Positions 22,569-33,879 of a stretch of 64,000 bases of DNA are shown piece by piece (position 1 is the first letter of the stretch; each line of letters opens with the position of its first letter). Position numbers and translations under genes: made by a program. Source of the stretch: Nymphaea colorata (Eukaryota > Streptophyta > Magnoliopsida > Nymphaeales > Nymphaeaceae); NCBI RefSeq assembly GCF_008831285.2, contig NC_045142.1, positions 6,436,608 through 6,500,607 of the forward strand, read 5' to 3'. The notes under the pieces are model-generated. The model did not search any database. It saw nothing but the letters and a program-made list of their open reading frames with translations, and was not told where the DNA came from.

Positions 22569-23267
22569 TGTTATAGTCGTATTCCCCCCAAAAGAATGCT
22601 TAATAAAATAATAACCAGCCAAAAACAACTAGTTTGATAGTTCAGACATGCACAAAACTGCTGAAGATCGGAATTACAGGGCTGCGAGTATAAGAACGAG
22701 TTTCCAACACTACTATTGCAGCAATATATGTCAAGATATATGCTAAACAATGCAAAAAATAAGAGACACCAATTTATGTGGAACCAATTTATGTGGAAAA
22801 ACCCCCAATAATGGGGTAAAAAACCATGAGCAAGAGAGGGGGCTGAATACACCAACAACAATATCCCTACTGCTAAAAACAGTGAAATCAAGAGAACAAT
22901 AACACTCTTTTATACGAATGAAAGAAAGAGCCCCAAAGATTCAAGAAAGAAATCACCTAATGAAGACTCCCTTCATTTTCTCTTTTTTCTTTGCCTTTCC
23001 TCTCTCTACTTGGCATGCCGATCAACCCACGAGCCTTGCTGTGATTTCTCCTTCTTCTCTTCCTTGCCTTCCTCTTCTCCTTCTCCTCTGTGAGCAGCCA
23101 CAAGAAGCCTCCCATTTTCCTTTTCCCCCAAAAGAAAACCTTATAGACAGAGAGGGACGTGAGAGGGATTGGGCACCATCGGGTGCCCTCCCTTTTCCTC
23201 TGCCCATCGCTTAAGTGACGGGTCGAATCGGGTTAGGTCCTCTATTGAGGCTAGATCCGACCCAACA
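22569..23267 (-). repeat. 5' LTR of the Tork-like element (699 bp)
   Basis: TG...CA termini; preceded on the minus strand by the GTCAA duplication and followed by the PBS. Compared with the 3' LTR it has a short local duplication of AATTTATGTGGA near 22772-22796 and an extra CT-rich block near 22975-23055. Confidence 0.92.
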
Positions 23268-23539
23268 GTCAACACGTATGATAATTGGTGAATTGATAAA
23301 TGTTGGTGACGACTGCATCTGGGAAATTTTGCAACCCATCTACTGGCGAGATGGGATTCCAAAACTCAGGTTCAAAGTAGCAGGTGTTCTCACAAAACAT
23401 CTTCCTCTAAGAACCTGAAAATGGGTTCAAGAACAAGACGCAACTATGCTGCCAATCGAATCCAAACGATTATCACCTACTAATTAAATTAAGAAGGTTT
23501 TGATGAGGAGCGTCACTTGGATTCCAGTGAACATGGTAC

Positions 23540-23697
23540 CTACCTTTGTTATCTACTGTTGAGTTGCATCTTGAACTCCTAGCAAGAGAAATGAAGATGT
23601 CTTGCAATAACACTCGCGAATTGGACCTGAGTTTTGGTATCCCCATCTCGCTACCGGAGGTGCTGTAGAACTTACGAGCTGATGCCACCACCAACAT
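23540..23697 (-). pseudogene. Exon-like stretch in the right arm of LIR-D (unidentified)
   Basis: On the minus strand an open frame (KFYSTSGSEMGIPKL... to SRCNSTVDNKG) ends at GATAACAAAG followed by GTAGGTACC, a good splice-donor context. The same junction is recognisable in the related copies near 30130-30145 and 59142-59160. I do not recognise the protein. It may be a captured host exon or element-specific sequence; the inverted arms make chance conservation hard to judge. Confidence 0.35.
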
Positions 23698-24027
23698 TTA
23701 TCCATTCATCAACTATGTTAGATCCGTTTGATGCTACAAATGATGAACGATAATCCATCTTTTAGTTGGTATTCCTTGTGTGATGTTGCCTCCGGTCCAT
23801 GTGATCGATGGTAGATTTCATTCCTCTGATGAACGGGTCACCCTCAAGTGGGTTGCAGAGTGGCCTGAGCTTCACCATCAACAAACAAATCACCAATTAT
23901 TCAAGAAGTGTAACAGAGAGAGTGTTGATATCGACAGCCTCCTGCCTGCCGGATTCTAGCGACACCCAACATTGGTGGCTGGAGAAACATTCTCCTTCTT
24001 AGGCCAGGACGTCAGCCACAAGCTCAA

Positions 24028-24745
24028 CAGAAGCAGCAATAACATAAGCGGTTCACTGGCTCATTCAATCTCCCACCTCTCGCTATGGTTTGTACAATCC
24101 CATAGTATAAAGCTTGGAGCAAGAGAGAGAATTCTATGTTCCAGCAAACTGCATTTGGGTATGTTGATTCAGTTTGGTCGAGGACGATTGTGATCTACTG
24201 AGACTACCTAATCGTAAGATCCTTTGGGCATCTAAGGCAGATACTTACCCTATCACCTAGATATGAAGCAGAAATGAGTTAAACCAAAGTAAAAGGATCA
24301 CAAAAAACAAAAAAGAAAAAAAAAGGAAACTAAGATCTAGTTAAAATGATAGCAAACTAATTTTTATCGCACACTAAATAAGAAATAAACTATCCAAAGA
24401 AGCCTTTGGCCGGAAAAAAGTGGCTTGTCACTAGTGCTTTGGAACAAAAAAAGTGACCTAGACTTTCTTAAAACATACCCTAAAACAGTCTAATTTAATT
24501 TGAACAAAATTTTAGTCCCTTTTCCACCAAGGAGCATAGCATGGTTAGGTTTTTCCTAACTCTAGCACAAGCTCTTTGCCTTGGAATTTGGTGCCTTGGC
24601 CTCTGCATGTCGTCTCTATTTATAACTATAGAGAAGAGAGAAATTTTTCTCCACAATAAATACAAAAATAAATAATTGAGAGGAAATTATGCCTCATACT
24701 AAATCAAGCCATTTTTCATGAAATATGGACATTTTAAGGGACATT
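24028..24745 (-). repeat. R1 dispersed repeat, copy D (truncated)
   Basis: Shares a long run of sequence with four other places: 30690-33337, 52983-56000, 62240-63900 (same orientation) and 41270-42680 (inverted). Common landmarks are TGGCTTGTCACTAGTGC, TTGGAACAAAA, AAGGAGCATAGCATGG and TCTCTATTTATAACTAT. It is cut at about 24745 by the foldback element that follows. LIR-D lies immediately downstream with respect to the R1 TATA box. Confidence 0.8.
24614..24624 (-). promoter_or_regulatory. TATA box of R1 copy D
   Basis: The minus strand reads TATAAATAGAG. The same box is kept in all five R1 copies, and downstream sequence is well conserved, which fits a core promoter. Transcription would run left into LIR-D. 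Confidence 0.55.
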
Positions 24746-25175
24746 TTTTGTCAGCAATAGAAGCTCCAACGAATACAACTTGAGAAATGAATAACGACCT
24801 ACACAGAGGATGAATGAACGAAATTTTTTGTTTTATGCAGACAATACACAACTCAAATTAAAATAGTAAGCTGAGTCATGTGAGTGTGTGCACCATTTAT
24901 TCCTTGTAGGAGAAAGATTTAGCTTGATGTAAAAATAAATAACTGTTTGAGAGACTATATGAGCCACAAACTTAACCAACAGCCAGATAGGATTCAAACT
25001 ATACGTTCTAAAAGAACAAAAAGAATTGATTAGACTGTATCTAATTCTTTTTGTTCCTTCAGAACATATAGTTTGAACCCTATATGGCTGTTGGTTGAGC
25101 TGGTAGGCTCAAATACTATGTCAAACAATTATTTCCTTTTCCATCAAGCTAAATCTTCCTTCAGCATGAATATAT

Positions 25176-25414
25176 TGTTGCGTAGAGAGGTGGAGAAGAA
25201 GGAGAAGATGAGAACGTGAGGAAGGAGGAGACAATAGGTTGCAGTCTCCAATATGTTGGCTGCTACTTTTCCATTAGGCTAAATAAGGTTTAGGGTTTAG
25301 TTTAACCCTTTACATAAAGAGTCCAACAGAATTTAAAAAATTCAAAAAGCTACCTAATATTAAATTCCACAATACATAAAACTTTGAATACCAAAGCAAC
25401 ATGTTTCCTCAACA
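25176..25414 (-). repeat. 3' LTR (239 bp) of the deleted copia element
   Basis: TG...CA ends. Preceded on the minus strand by the polypurine tract TGAGGGGGAG at 25415-25424. Confidence 0.9.
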
Positions 25415-25421
25415 CTCCCCC

Positions 25422-26260
25422 TCATGCTGGAGCATAGATGTCTATCATGCTCAGCTTGCTACAACACTTCATGAAATTGGATATCAGAAGAGCTTTGGTA
25501 AATATATCTGTAGGTTGGTCTTCTAAAGCAATATACTCAGTAGAAATAATCTCTGCTTGGACTAAGTCTCTAATGTAATGACAATCAACTTCAATATGCT
25601 TGGTCCATTCATGGAAGACCGGATTATTTTCTATATAAGTGGCCATTTGTTTATCACATTGTATTTTTATAGGCAATTCTATCTGAATTCCAAGACCTTC
25701 TAGCATGGTTCTCACTCATGTGATTTCAGTGGCTGTTTGGGCCATGGCTCAATATTGTGACTCTGCACTAGATCGAGCAACAACAACTTGCTTTTTACTT
25801 CTCCAAGGGACTAAGTTCCCACCAACAAAGATACAGAACCCTATAGTGGACTTTCTGTCATCAATTGAGTCTGCATAATCTGCATCAGAATAAGCTTCTA
25901 TCTGAAGTGAAGTGATTCTTCTAAATAATAGACCTTTTCTAGGGGAACACTTTAGAAATTTCAATAATAACATGGTTGCATCCCAATGGGCTTTTCTTGG
26001 CTTATCCATAAACTGACTTAGTTTTCCCACAGCAAATGATATACCAGGTCTAGTAATTGTTACATATAGTAGCTATCCAATGAGAGACCGATATGATTTG
26101 CTATCAACAGGGTCAGATTTATCATCATATAAGTGAGTACGAGAATTCATTGGAATAGATGCTAGTTTAGTTCCAGCCATACCTGTTTCGTGTAGAAAAT
26201 CAAGGACATATTTTCAGTCATACACTGCGACATTTAGATCTGAACAAAGGCAGCAATTGT
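25422..26260 (-). pseudogene. Copia RT C-terminus and RNase H remnant
   Basis: Translation of about 26260-26040 reads the RT tail (KYVLDFLHETGMAGTKLA and YRSLIG then a stop). Frame 26030-25749 has GKLSQFMDKPRKAHWDA, AYSDADYADSIDDRKSTIGFC and WRSKKQVVVARSSAESQY. Frame 25715-25422 has IKIQCDKQMATYI, HIEVDCHYIRDLV and DQPTDIFTKAL, ending MIDIYAPA stop, the usual copia C-terminus just before the PPT. Stops separate the pieces. The lineage looks different from the Tork element (Ale/Retrofit-like by its C-terminus), but this is tentative. Confidence 0.9.
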
Positions 26261-26506
26261 CGACTTCATCCGATTAGGTTCTTTAGCAGCATCAAGACTT
26301 CAACAACAACATAGAGTGCAGATCACGTCTCTACATGTGGAACGTGATCAGCTCCTTGTCATCAAACAATCTCATCGTATCTTTTGTAGGCAGCAGCAAC
26401 TTGAGACGTCCAACCTTTTCTTGAATGAAGAGATGAAAAAAAGAGAAGGAGATACGCCGTGTGAAACCCTAGACGGCACAGTCCTAGGTCCGAGGCTCTG
26501 ATACCA

Positions 26507-26780
26507 TGTTGCGTAGAGAGGTGGAGAAAAGGGAGAAGATGAGAACGTGAGGAAGGAGGGTATAATAGGTTGCAGTCTCCAATATGTCGGCTGCTCCTTT
26601 TCCATTAGACTAAATAAGGATTAGGGTTAAGTTTAACCCTTTACATAAAGGGTCCAACAGAGTTTTAAAAATTCAGAAAGCTACCTAATATTAAATTCTA
26701 CAATACATAAAGTTGCTACATAATATTAAATTCCACAATACATAAAACTTTAAATACCAAAGAAACACGTTTCCTCAACA
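26507..26780 (-). repeat. 5' LTR (274 bp) of the deleted copia element
   Basis: Same termini as the partner, but with an internal duplication of the phrase around CTACATAATATTAAATTC near 26680-26730 that accounts for its extra length. Confidence 0.9.
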
Positions 26781-27266
26781 TATATTATGGTATATAGAGA
26801 ATAAATGGGGCACAAATTCATGAACTGGACTTACTATTTTAATTTGAGCCATTGCCTGCATAAAACAGAAAATTTAGTTCATTCATGCTTATGTGAACCA
26901 TATAAATGACAATTAAGCTACAGATAGATGGACTGAGGCCTGAGAAATATGCTTTCTTAGTTATGTAGAAATGTCCTATAAAAGATCTCCCGGGAACTGC
27001 AATGGTAATTATCAATTCTAGTTATATTTTTTTCAATAAACAAACATAAAAAGAACAATTCAGGAATTTTTTTCATCTCCTTCAAACACAAAAAGAAGCC
27101 TAAAATCCTTTTTCCATATACATCCTCACTTGGTAAATTTCCTCTGACCAGAGTTTTTCTTTCATAAGATGCAATAAAACAACCTTTTTGAGTCTATTAT
27201 GGCTGGCACAATGTCACTAGTGCACCAGCTGAGTTACAAACCACAAATCTGCTGAGTACCAGCCAA

Positions 27267-27620
27267 CACTACAACAAAAGTGGCTATTATTCACAGTACT
27301 CAAAACCGTGGCCAATAGACTAAAAAACCATCACTGAAAGTATTTTTCAACCATAGTTTGTTCATGGATATTAACTAAAATAACTGGGTAACAGCCCTTG
27401 TAGCTGTTGACCTTTTGCCATGGTTTTGAGTATGACTGTTGCATTCACCACCCATGGTTTTGTCTACACCATTAGCCATGGTTTTGGCCGTGGCCGTTAC
27501 CTGAAATAGCCACAGCTCTTCATGCATTATCATGGCTATTGTAAATATTAATTTTTGTTTTACAATAGCCATGATAGTTTCCATGGACATCAATAAAATC
27601 ATCAACAGTTGAACCTTCTT
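27267..27620. repeat. CACTA-type terminal/subterminal fragment
   Basis: Starts CACTACAACAAAAGTGGCTA, the usual plant CACTA terminus, and is followed by repeated ATGGTTTTG and GGCTATT or AATAGCC words, as in CACTA subterminal regions. No matching opposite end or transposase is nearby, so it is a fragment or a small non-autonomous element. Confidence 0.55.
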
Positions 27621-29567
27621 TGAATGGAACCTGTAAATTATATGAGGAAAGAGCACAACAATATCTAATTCACCAGAAAGCCAGAACTGTGAACCACATA
27701 AGATCAAATGAACTTTAAATAGTAGTGCAAGGATATCACTTTACTAATTAAAAGAGAAGCTTGAACAAAAGAATTGTACCTAATTCACTACCTAAAGGCA
27801 CTTCATAAGATAGGAATCAAGAGCAGATCAAAACATTAATAATGTTGGACTCTAAAAACACCTGTAACAGTCACATCATCAAGATCTATAGCAGCAACTC
27901 GCTTAACTATAAATTTCCTTCAAAATTCTACAGGCATCTGCAACAGAGCCTGCACCATGGAACAAGCTTTAAATAGAAAAAAAGGGCCACCTCAAGTATT
28001 TAAGAAAAAGTGGCCCAAGTCCTTCAGAGATGAGAACACAGAGAGAGGGAGAGAAATAGAGATCGAAAAACAGTGAAGTTTTTCGTACACTAGATTAGAT
28101 CGTCTATGGTGGCTGGCATAAAATACACTTTCGGAAAGGAGATCAAATAATAAACATCTAAATAAAAAGTAGAAAAATAAATTTTTAAAATAAAAAAGAA
28201 AAGACGGGAGGGAGAGGGAGTGCATAGCTGGTGGCTCATGGGAGCACCAAAGGCAAAGAATACAGCACAGGTGAAATTCTAGCATTCCTCATCAATCCAT
28301 GCTCAAAAAATGCAAAAGAATCAAGACCTTGAGCTAATATAAAGACCTCCAACAAAAGATAACAAAAAAATGTGAATTACAGCAAGAAGAGAGCAGCAAA
28401 AAGAATGAGAAAGGATATGAAAGACCAAAAAAATCTACGTTGCACATGGTGGAGCTTTAACCAATAGCAGATGAAAGAAAGTCAAGGAACCTACTGTTTT
28501 CAACTGATAGTCTATTTTTCTTCAGAATCTAAATGATAGCCAAACTATATCTATGGCTGAATTATATGAAAACAAGTCAGCCTCCTGAGGAATGTAAATA
28601 ACATTCAATCAAGATGCAGCAGATATTACGGGTTCAATCTTCAACACAATTGATATTCCAGTCCCTGTCAACACTAATTTCTTGTTAGTAATGTTATATG
28701 GCTATTTGTTTCGGTAACCAACTTCTTTGAAAACAGTTATGGAAAAACATTATGTTTTTAACTTTTTTTAACAAGAAAAAAGAAATAGAAAATAACAAGA
28801 ATCTTCCAATTAAAAAGCGAGCACACCAACAGTCAAAGCTACAATGTGTTCATTGCTTACCAATATGAGAATGTATTACCGAACATGTTCTAGTTCTGCC
28901 TCTCTGGTTGAAGATGAATGTGTAACAGGAACCTTGGAATTTCTGACAAAGTGACATGGTAGTCTTCCCGACGAATTGTCCTTGGCCAATCTAACAACAG
29001 CAAGTTGATACTGCATTCGTCAGTCACAATCTTTGTGTTCTTAGAAGTTGATAACTGCAAATCAGACTGTTCCAATGCTCGTAGTGCCTGCAAGATGCAC
29101 CTTGACTAGTTTAGCACGTACACAAATATCATCAAAGACTGAAAAAATAAAAATTGCATCATACATTTTTAATCTTTCAGCCTTTCATAACGCCTGATAT
29201 CATTCACCTGATACAATGCCTCGAAAGCTGTGACTGGAAGGAGCAGAAGCTCCTCCTAATAGTCAATCTTAAAAAAGTAGAGACAAAATAGTCTCATCCA
29301 CTGACCTAGGTTTTCATTGTTGGTAAAGTTACACACGGAAATGTGGTTAAAATTGGAGTTAGTGACAATCAACTCCATGGTTGCTGAGCCTTGTTGATGC
29401 GCTGACTATACACCGACTAGTGACTTACTGGCGACCATGTAACCGCCCTTAATCGTTGATTGTCAGTAATGCCAATTTTAACCACATGTCCATGTATAAC
29501 TTTACCAACAATGAAAACCTAGCACACCAAGTTGATGCTCCAACTGTCGAAGGGCAATTAACTTTTT
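27621..29567. other. Intergenic, no confirmed gene
   Basis: AT-rich. On the minus strand 29093-28890 an open frame (QALRALEQSDLQLSTSKN..., preceded by TTGCAG) looks like an internal exon with a splice acceptor, but I cannot assign a protein family and found no neighbouring exon. 29330-29520 holds a short imperfect inverted repeat (ATGTGGTTAAAATTGGAGTT against TGCCAATTTTAACCACATG). Confidence 0.35.
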
Positions 29568-30540
29568 GAGTTGTTGCTGCAACTGTTGAATCAGGGGGGC
29601 TACGTCCTCGCCTAAGAAGGAGAGTATTTCTCCAGCCACCAATTTGTAGGGTGTCCCCAAAATCGGGCAGGTGCACTGGTCTCTAACACAATTCCTCGAA
29701 TAACTTGTGACGCGGTTGGTGGTGGTGGTGGTGGTAGTGAGGCCACTCTATGGCATTCTTGAGGACCGGCATCCTCATCTGGGGAATGAAATCTACATAA
29801 AATGGGCCCATGTCTCCACCACAAGAGAAGTCTGACTAAGCAATGAACCCGTTCTTCAATTGAAATGTCAAATGAATGTAGGGGAATTGGTGAACAGATA
29901 AATGTTAGTAATAACCACAGCTGGGAAGTTTTGCAATGCATCTGCAGGCGAGGTGGGAATTCCAAAACTCACGTTTAAACAGCCAGTGTTCTAACAAAAC
30001 ATCTTAACTCTAAGAACCTCAAAATGGATTCAAGACAGAGATGCAACTCAACGGTAGATAACAAAAGCACGTACAATACGCTACTGAATCCAAGGCTTTG
30101 ATGAGGGGCGTCACTTTTAGGTGCATATGGTACCTCCCTTTGTTATCTAATGTTGAGGTGCATTTGAATTCCTAGTGAGATACGGTGAAGATGTTCAGTA
30201 AGGAAAAAAAGCAAATTGAACCTGAGTTTTGGGATCCCCATCTCGCTAGCGGATGCCTTGCAGAGCTTACTAGCTGCAGCCATCACCAACGTTTATCCGT
30301 TCACCAATTCTATTAGATTCATTTGATACTTCAAATGATGAACGACACATCCATCTTTTAGTTGGTATTCTTAATTGTGTGGTGTGGACTCGGGTCCATG
30401 TGATGTAGATTTTATTCCCCTGATGAGCATGGCCATGCTCAAGCGGGATGCAGAGTGGCCTCACCGCCACCACCAACAACCACCTCATCAGTTATTCAAG
30501 GAAATGCTGCAGAGAGTGCTGATTCAGTAGGAGCAACAAT
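29568..30540. mobile_element. Long inverted repeat LIR-A
   Basis: Left arm about 29690-30045 pairs with right arm about 30110-30525: CCTCGAATAACTTGTGACG against TCAGTTATTCAAGG, and GGAATTCCAAAACTC against GAGTTTTGGGATCCCC. The family is the same as LIR-D. The outermost 120 bp on the left (with TTTCTCCAGCCACCA) has no partner on the right, so the right end is truncated. R1 copy A begins about 150 bp further on. Confidence 0.7.
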
Positions 30541-31050
30541 TAAAAATAGCATGTAAAATTAATTTATAGTAATATAGCCAGACTTTCCCTAAGGAAGTTT
30601 CCAACATTAATAAAAAAAACTGTCGCATTCTTATTTTGAAAGAAAAGTATGAACATTCTTATTAATTTTCAAAGCATTAAAAAAAAAGAAAAACTGAGAT
30701 CTAGGATAACAAGACAGCAAACTAATTTAATCACACACCAAATAAGATGTAAGCTTTCCTGAGGAAGCAAACAAAATAAACCAAATAAAGAAAAGAACGA
30801 GAGAAAGGGAAAAATAAACCACTCTACTAACGCACATTCTCTTGGAGTCTGTGAATTGCCTGTCTCAAGAGTGTGGCTCGTCACTAGTGCTTTGGAACAA
30901 AAAAGGTGACCTAGACCCTTAAAACATAGCCTAAAACAGGTATAATTTGGACAGAATTTCGCCCTAGAGGCCCTTTCTACAAAGGAGCATAGCATGTGAG
31001 GGTCTTTCCCAACTCTAGCACAAGCTCTTTGCCTTGGCCTGCACGTCCTC

Positions 31051-31060
31051 TCTATTTATA
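31051..31060 (-). promoter_or_regulatory. TATA box of R1 copy A
   Basis: The minus strand reads TATAAATAGA. Downstream, about 510 bp away, is LIR-A. Confidence 0.55.
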
Positions 31061-31849
31061 ACTGTCAAGAGGAGAACTTTTTCTCCACAATCGACACGAA
31101 ACTAAATATTGTGTGGAAAATTGAGCCACATACTAAATCGAGCCATATTTCATGAAATGTTGACATTTTAAGCAAATTGATACTAAAAACATGATTTAAT
31201 TGATCAAAACTGGTATCAACATGAATCCGACTTCTAAATTTGAAATCTAAATTCAATCCATGTTTGGTTTTTATAAATGAGGATAATAAATGAAAAATGG
31301 ATATTTGAATCCAAATTTTGAATGGATAACCTAAGAACTTTGTCAATGCATGGGATATTTCTATCAATATTTCGACCAATATATTAACAAAACAAAGATA
31401 CCAATCTCTATCTTATTTTCTGGCTGACAGGACGCGATGCAGTTTTGATGCATATCAGCATGGGCATTACTTTTTGAGAATTCCAATGCAATTTGGAACC
31501 CGACGTGATTTGGAATCTCATACCTATAATATGCATTTACTTTTTTTGGGGCAAAGGCTCTAAAATATGTGGCCATCATTGATTACTCTCCTTTACAATG
31601 TATAACTAACTTTAAGGATGAATCTATATCGTATATGTTCTTTTTAGCATTTACTACTTTCTTCATTAATATCCTTGGATCTAAGCCTTTTAACAAGATA
31701 TACAAGCATTATTATTGGAGACGCATGCCTCATTGCATGAAGTATGCGCTTGATGAACTTCACCCAGCAAAACACCTCAAAATGGCTGGTTGATGCGGTC
31801 ATGACATGATGAGTATACATCACGAGGTTGAGGCACATGCCTTACGTGC

Positions 31850-32660
31850 CCGGCAATTAGGAATTGCCGTGATAAAATAAGGGCTGATCATTACCACCTC
31901 TCTCCAACGGATCCCCTCTCCTTACAGTTGAATTTGATAGATCGAGCCAGCCGGAAAAATATGCTTCAACAGGATTACCCGAGCGGAAGCTAATGCACCA
32001 TTTCACCCAGTTCTTCCACATTCTGTTGTTTGCTGCCACCTGCACCTCTTCGCATTGTAAAGCAGGTTCCCTTAAGCAGTTTTTTAGAGCTCAAGATTCT
32101 TTCATTCCAGGGCCGATCCTAGTCCAGTTCACAAAGTAAAAAAATGATTTGGCCCTCCTGATTATATGCAGCACATGCCACCCCATGCCTGGTTTCATTC
32201 TGCTAAGAGGCTACTTCCACTGAGAACCATGAGATCAATTCCGGCGGCGATCCGCTCCCTAGATACCGAATTGACGTGCACTTGGTCCTGGTCGCCATGG
32301 GAAGAATATGGAACTGCTCCACACATCTCTCCGAGATCCACTGGGCAACATCTCGCTTGAGAGGCGAATTAACGTGGACGAAGCCATTCCTAATAAACCA
32401 GATACTCCAAATACTAACATGGATACTTGAGACATGGGAATCTGCACGACACCGAAATGCCCCAACATCTTTCTCCAGATTAGCTTTGCTGTTTTGCAAC
32501 TCAACAAAAGATGAGGGATCGATTCACAGGCCTTTTTACACAAAGGACATCTCGATATCCCCATCTGCGGCAAGCGATCTTCCACCATCATAATGTGTTA
32601 CTGTGGCTGCCAAATCAACAATGTCTGACCACAACTGCATCCATTGCCTCTCCTAGGCTC
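31850..32660 (-). mobile_element. LINE (L1-type) 3' fragment inside R1
   Basis: R1 copy B lacks this segment: the R1 match breaks at about 31840 and resumes at ATTGCAAATGAGGACAAC near 32673. On the minus strand it encodes the zinc-binding tail of plant LINE reverse transcriptases, so it is a 5'-truncated insertion, the usual LINE outcome. No clear poly-A tail or target duplication could be fixed. Confidence 0.7.
32203..32640 (-). pseudogene. LINE zf-RVT domain remnant
   Basis: The frame ending near 32440 reads DRLPQMGISRCPLCKKACESIPHLLLSCKTA (quoted here as RCPLCKKACES and HLLLSC with WRKMLGHFGV after it), matching the zf-RVT pattern CxxC...H....C. A frameshift then moves translation to a second frame with VSIWSIWFIRNGFVH, the hydrophobic 'W-x-x-W' stretch that follows zf-RVT in plant LINEs. 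The RT core itself is absent. Confidence 0.75.
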
Positions 32661-33879
32661 TTATTTTGATGTTGTTTATTGCAAATGAGGACAACTAACA
32701 GTCCTCTCTCTCTCTCTCTTACTCTTTGTTGCCAAGACTAGCATCCTTCGCCTAACCTCTTCAATTTTTTTCTAAATTTTTGCGAGAATAAAGTTAAATA
32801 TATATTTTTGAAATTCTTCTCCTGGTAGAGCTTACTTTATCCCTTATTATGAGATTATATGTTTCATCATAATGTGTTATTGTGTCTGGTAGTTAGCTAT
32901 AAGAAGAGTGACAGCCATTCCAGTTTTGTTATATTTAGCTTTTACTTGTCTATGTGTTCACAGTACCTAATGAATTATGTGATTTTCTATTGTATAGTGT
33001 GTTAGGTGATAGTTTATAAGTTGTTCAGTTATGAGGTATGAACAGCGGTCAACACAAGTTAAATGAACTCTTTTATATTGTTTTTGCATATTTGTCATTT
33101 TAGTTGTTTTTCATTTTTTTGCTTTATTTTATGGATATTATATACTTTATAATTTTGGTCCTGAAGCTTATGTTTTGATTCTCTTCACATCACTTTGCCT
33201 TGCTTTATAGGCTTAGCGCTTCACGTTGCCTCATAACTTTAATATTAACATTGTACAGCAGGGAAATTCCACTTTTACCACATAAGGACACCATATACGC
33301 TTAAAACACAAAATTTTGAAACTTTCAGTTCTCACATCACTATAAAGAATATTTGTTTTATTGGCAGTCTATAAACGTCAGTAAAAATTGCAAAAATATC
33401 GGTATATGTATTACTGATGGTAGACGCATTCCGTCAGGGTCGATGGTGTTGCTAAAGACTTCACTGATGGTTCCACAAACTGTCAAAATATGTCCACTTA
33501 CGGTGATGACACCTTATCATCAGCAAACTCCAAACTTTTACTGGCACATTATTCATGTTGGTAAAGTACGCTCTATATGAACATAGTGCTTTCGTCTCCA
33601 ATCTTTTGCTGATGGATTCTTCACCACCTTTAATGTCATTTTATACTAACGTTCTTTGTTTGCCAGTCATTACCATTTTACTAATGGTAATCATCCTTTC
33701 GTAAAACATCCTTTCCTATTGACGTGCAAATAGGCTCTCAGAAATGGTGCGTTTTACTAACAGTGCAAAAACATCAGTAAAACCACATAATATTTTATTA
33801 TATTATAGTATATTATATTATAATATATCAGATTACGTACAAATCAAATAATGAGAATACAAAAAAAAATGCAAATTTG

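Larger units (their letters stand above)
17854..23267 (-). mobile_element. Ty1/copia retrotransposon, Tork/Tnt1-like, full-length but inactive
   Basis: LTRs at 17854-18482 and 22569-23267 both start TGTTATAG and end CCCAACA. They are flanked by the perfect 5-bp duplication GTCAA (17849-17853 and 23268-23272). On the minus strand the order is LTR, PBS, gag, zinc knuckle, protease, integrase, RT, RNase H, PPT, LTR, which is the copia order. Phrases such as YGDDEFGYRLWDP after integrase are characteristic of the Tork/Tnt1 lineage as I know it. Several stop codons and frame changes interrupt the polyprotein, so the copy is dead. LTRs differ by about 70 bp of indels, so insertion is not recent. 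Confidence 0.93.
17572..24015. mobile_element. Long inverted repeat LIR-D (split by a copia insertion)
   Basis: With 17854-23267 removed, the left arm (about 17572-17853 plus 23268-23480) is an inverted copy of the right arm (about 23520-24015). Outer ends match clearly: GTCCTGGCATGAAAAGGAG... on the left against CTCCTTCTTAGGCCAGGAC on the right, followed in both by TTTCTCCAGCCACCA or its complement. The loop is about 40 bp near 23480-23520. A related copy is at 29568-30540 and a short piece at 59142-59225. An exon-like stretch lies in the right arm on the minus strand (see 23540-23697). I call it a foldback-type element; its superfamily is unknown. Confidence 0.7.
25176..26780 (-). mobile_element. 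Internally deleted Ty1/copia element with intact LTRs and TSD
   Basis: LTRs 25176-25414 and 26507-26780 start TGTTGCGTAG and end CCTCAACA. The duplication TATAT flanks them (25171-25175 and 26781-26785). A PBS (TGGTATCAGAGCC, 26494-26506) touches the 5' LTR. The internal region is only 1.09 kb: gag, protease, integrase and most of RT are gone, leaving the RT tail and RNase H. Retention of both LTRs and TSD shows the deletion was internal, either before or after insertion. Confidence 0.9.
24740..26900. mobile_element. Foldback element with arms of about 290 bp, split by a copia insertion
   Basis: Leaving out 25176-26780, the two halves are inverted copies around a centre near 25030-25050. Left arm features such as AACCAACAGCCAGATAGG and AAAGATTTAGCTTGATG recur inverted as CTATATGGCTGTTGGTTGAG and CATCAAGCTAAATCTTCC. 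The left end reads AAGGGACATTTT. The right arm fades after about 26880. Half of another copy (one arm only) is at 57680-58005. There is no coding capacity. Confidence 0.75.
30690..33337 (-). repeat. R1 dispersed repeat, copy A
   Basis: Aligns with 53170-55117 and, in part, with 62640-63760. Homology is interrupted by the LINE fragment at about 31840-32660 and stops at the CACTA terminus at 33338. It resumes beyond that element at 38627. Confidence 0.8.
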
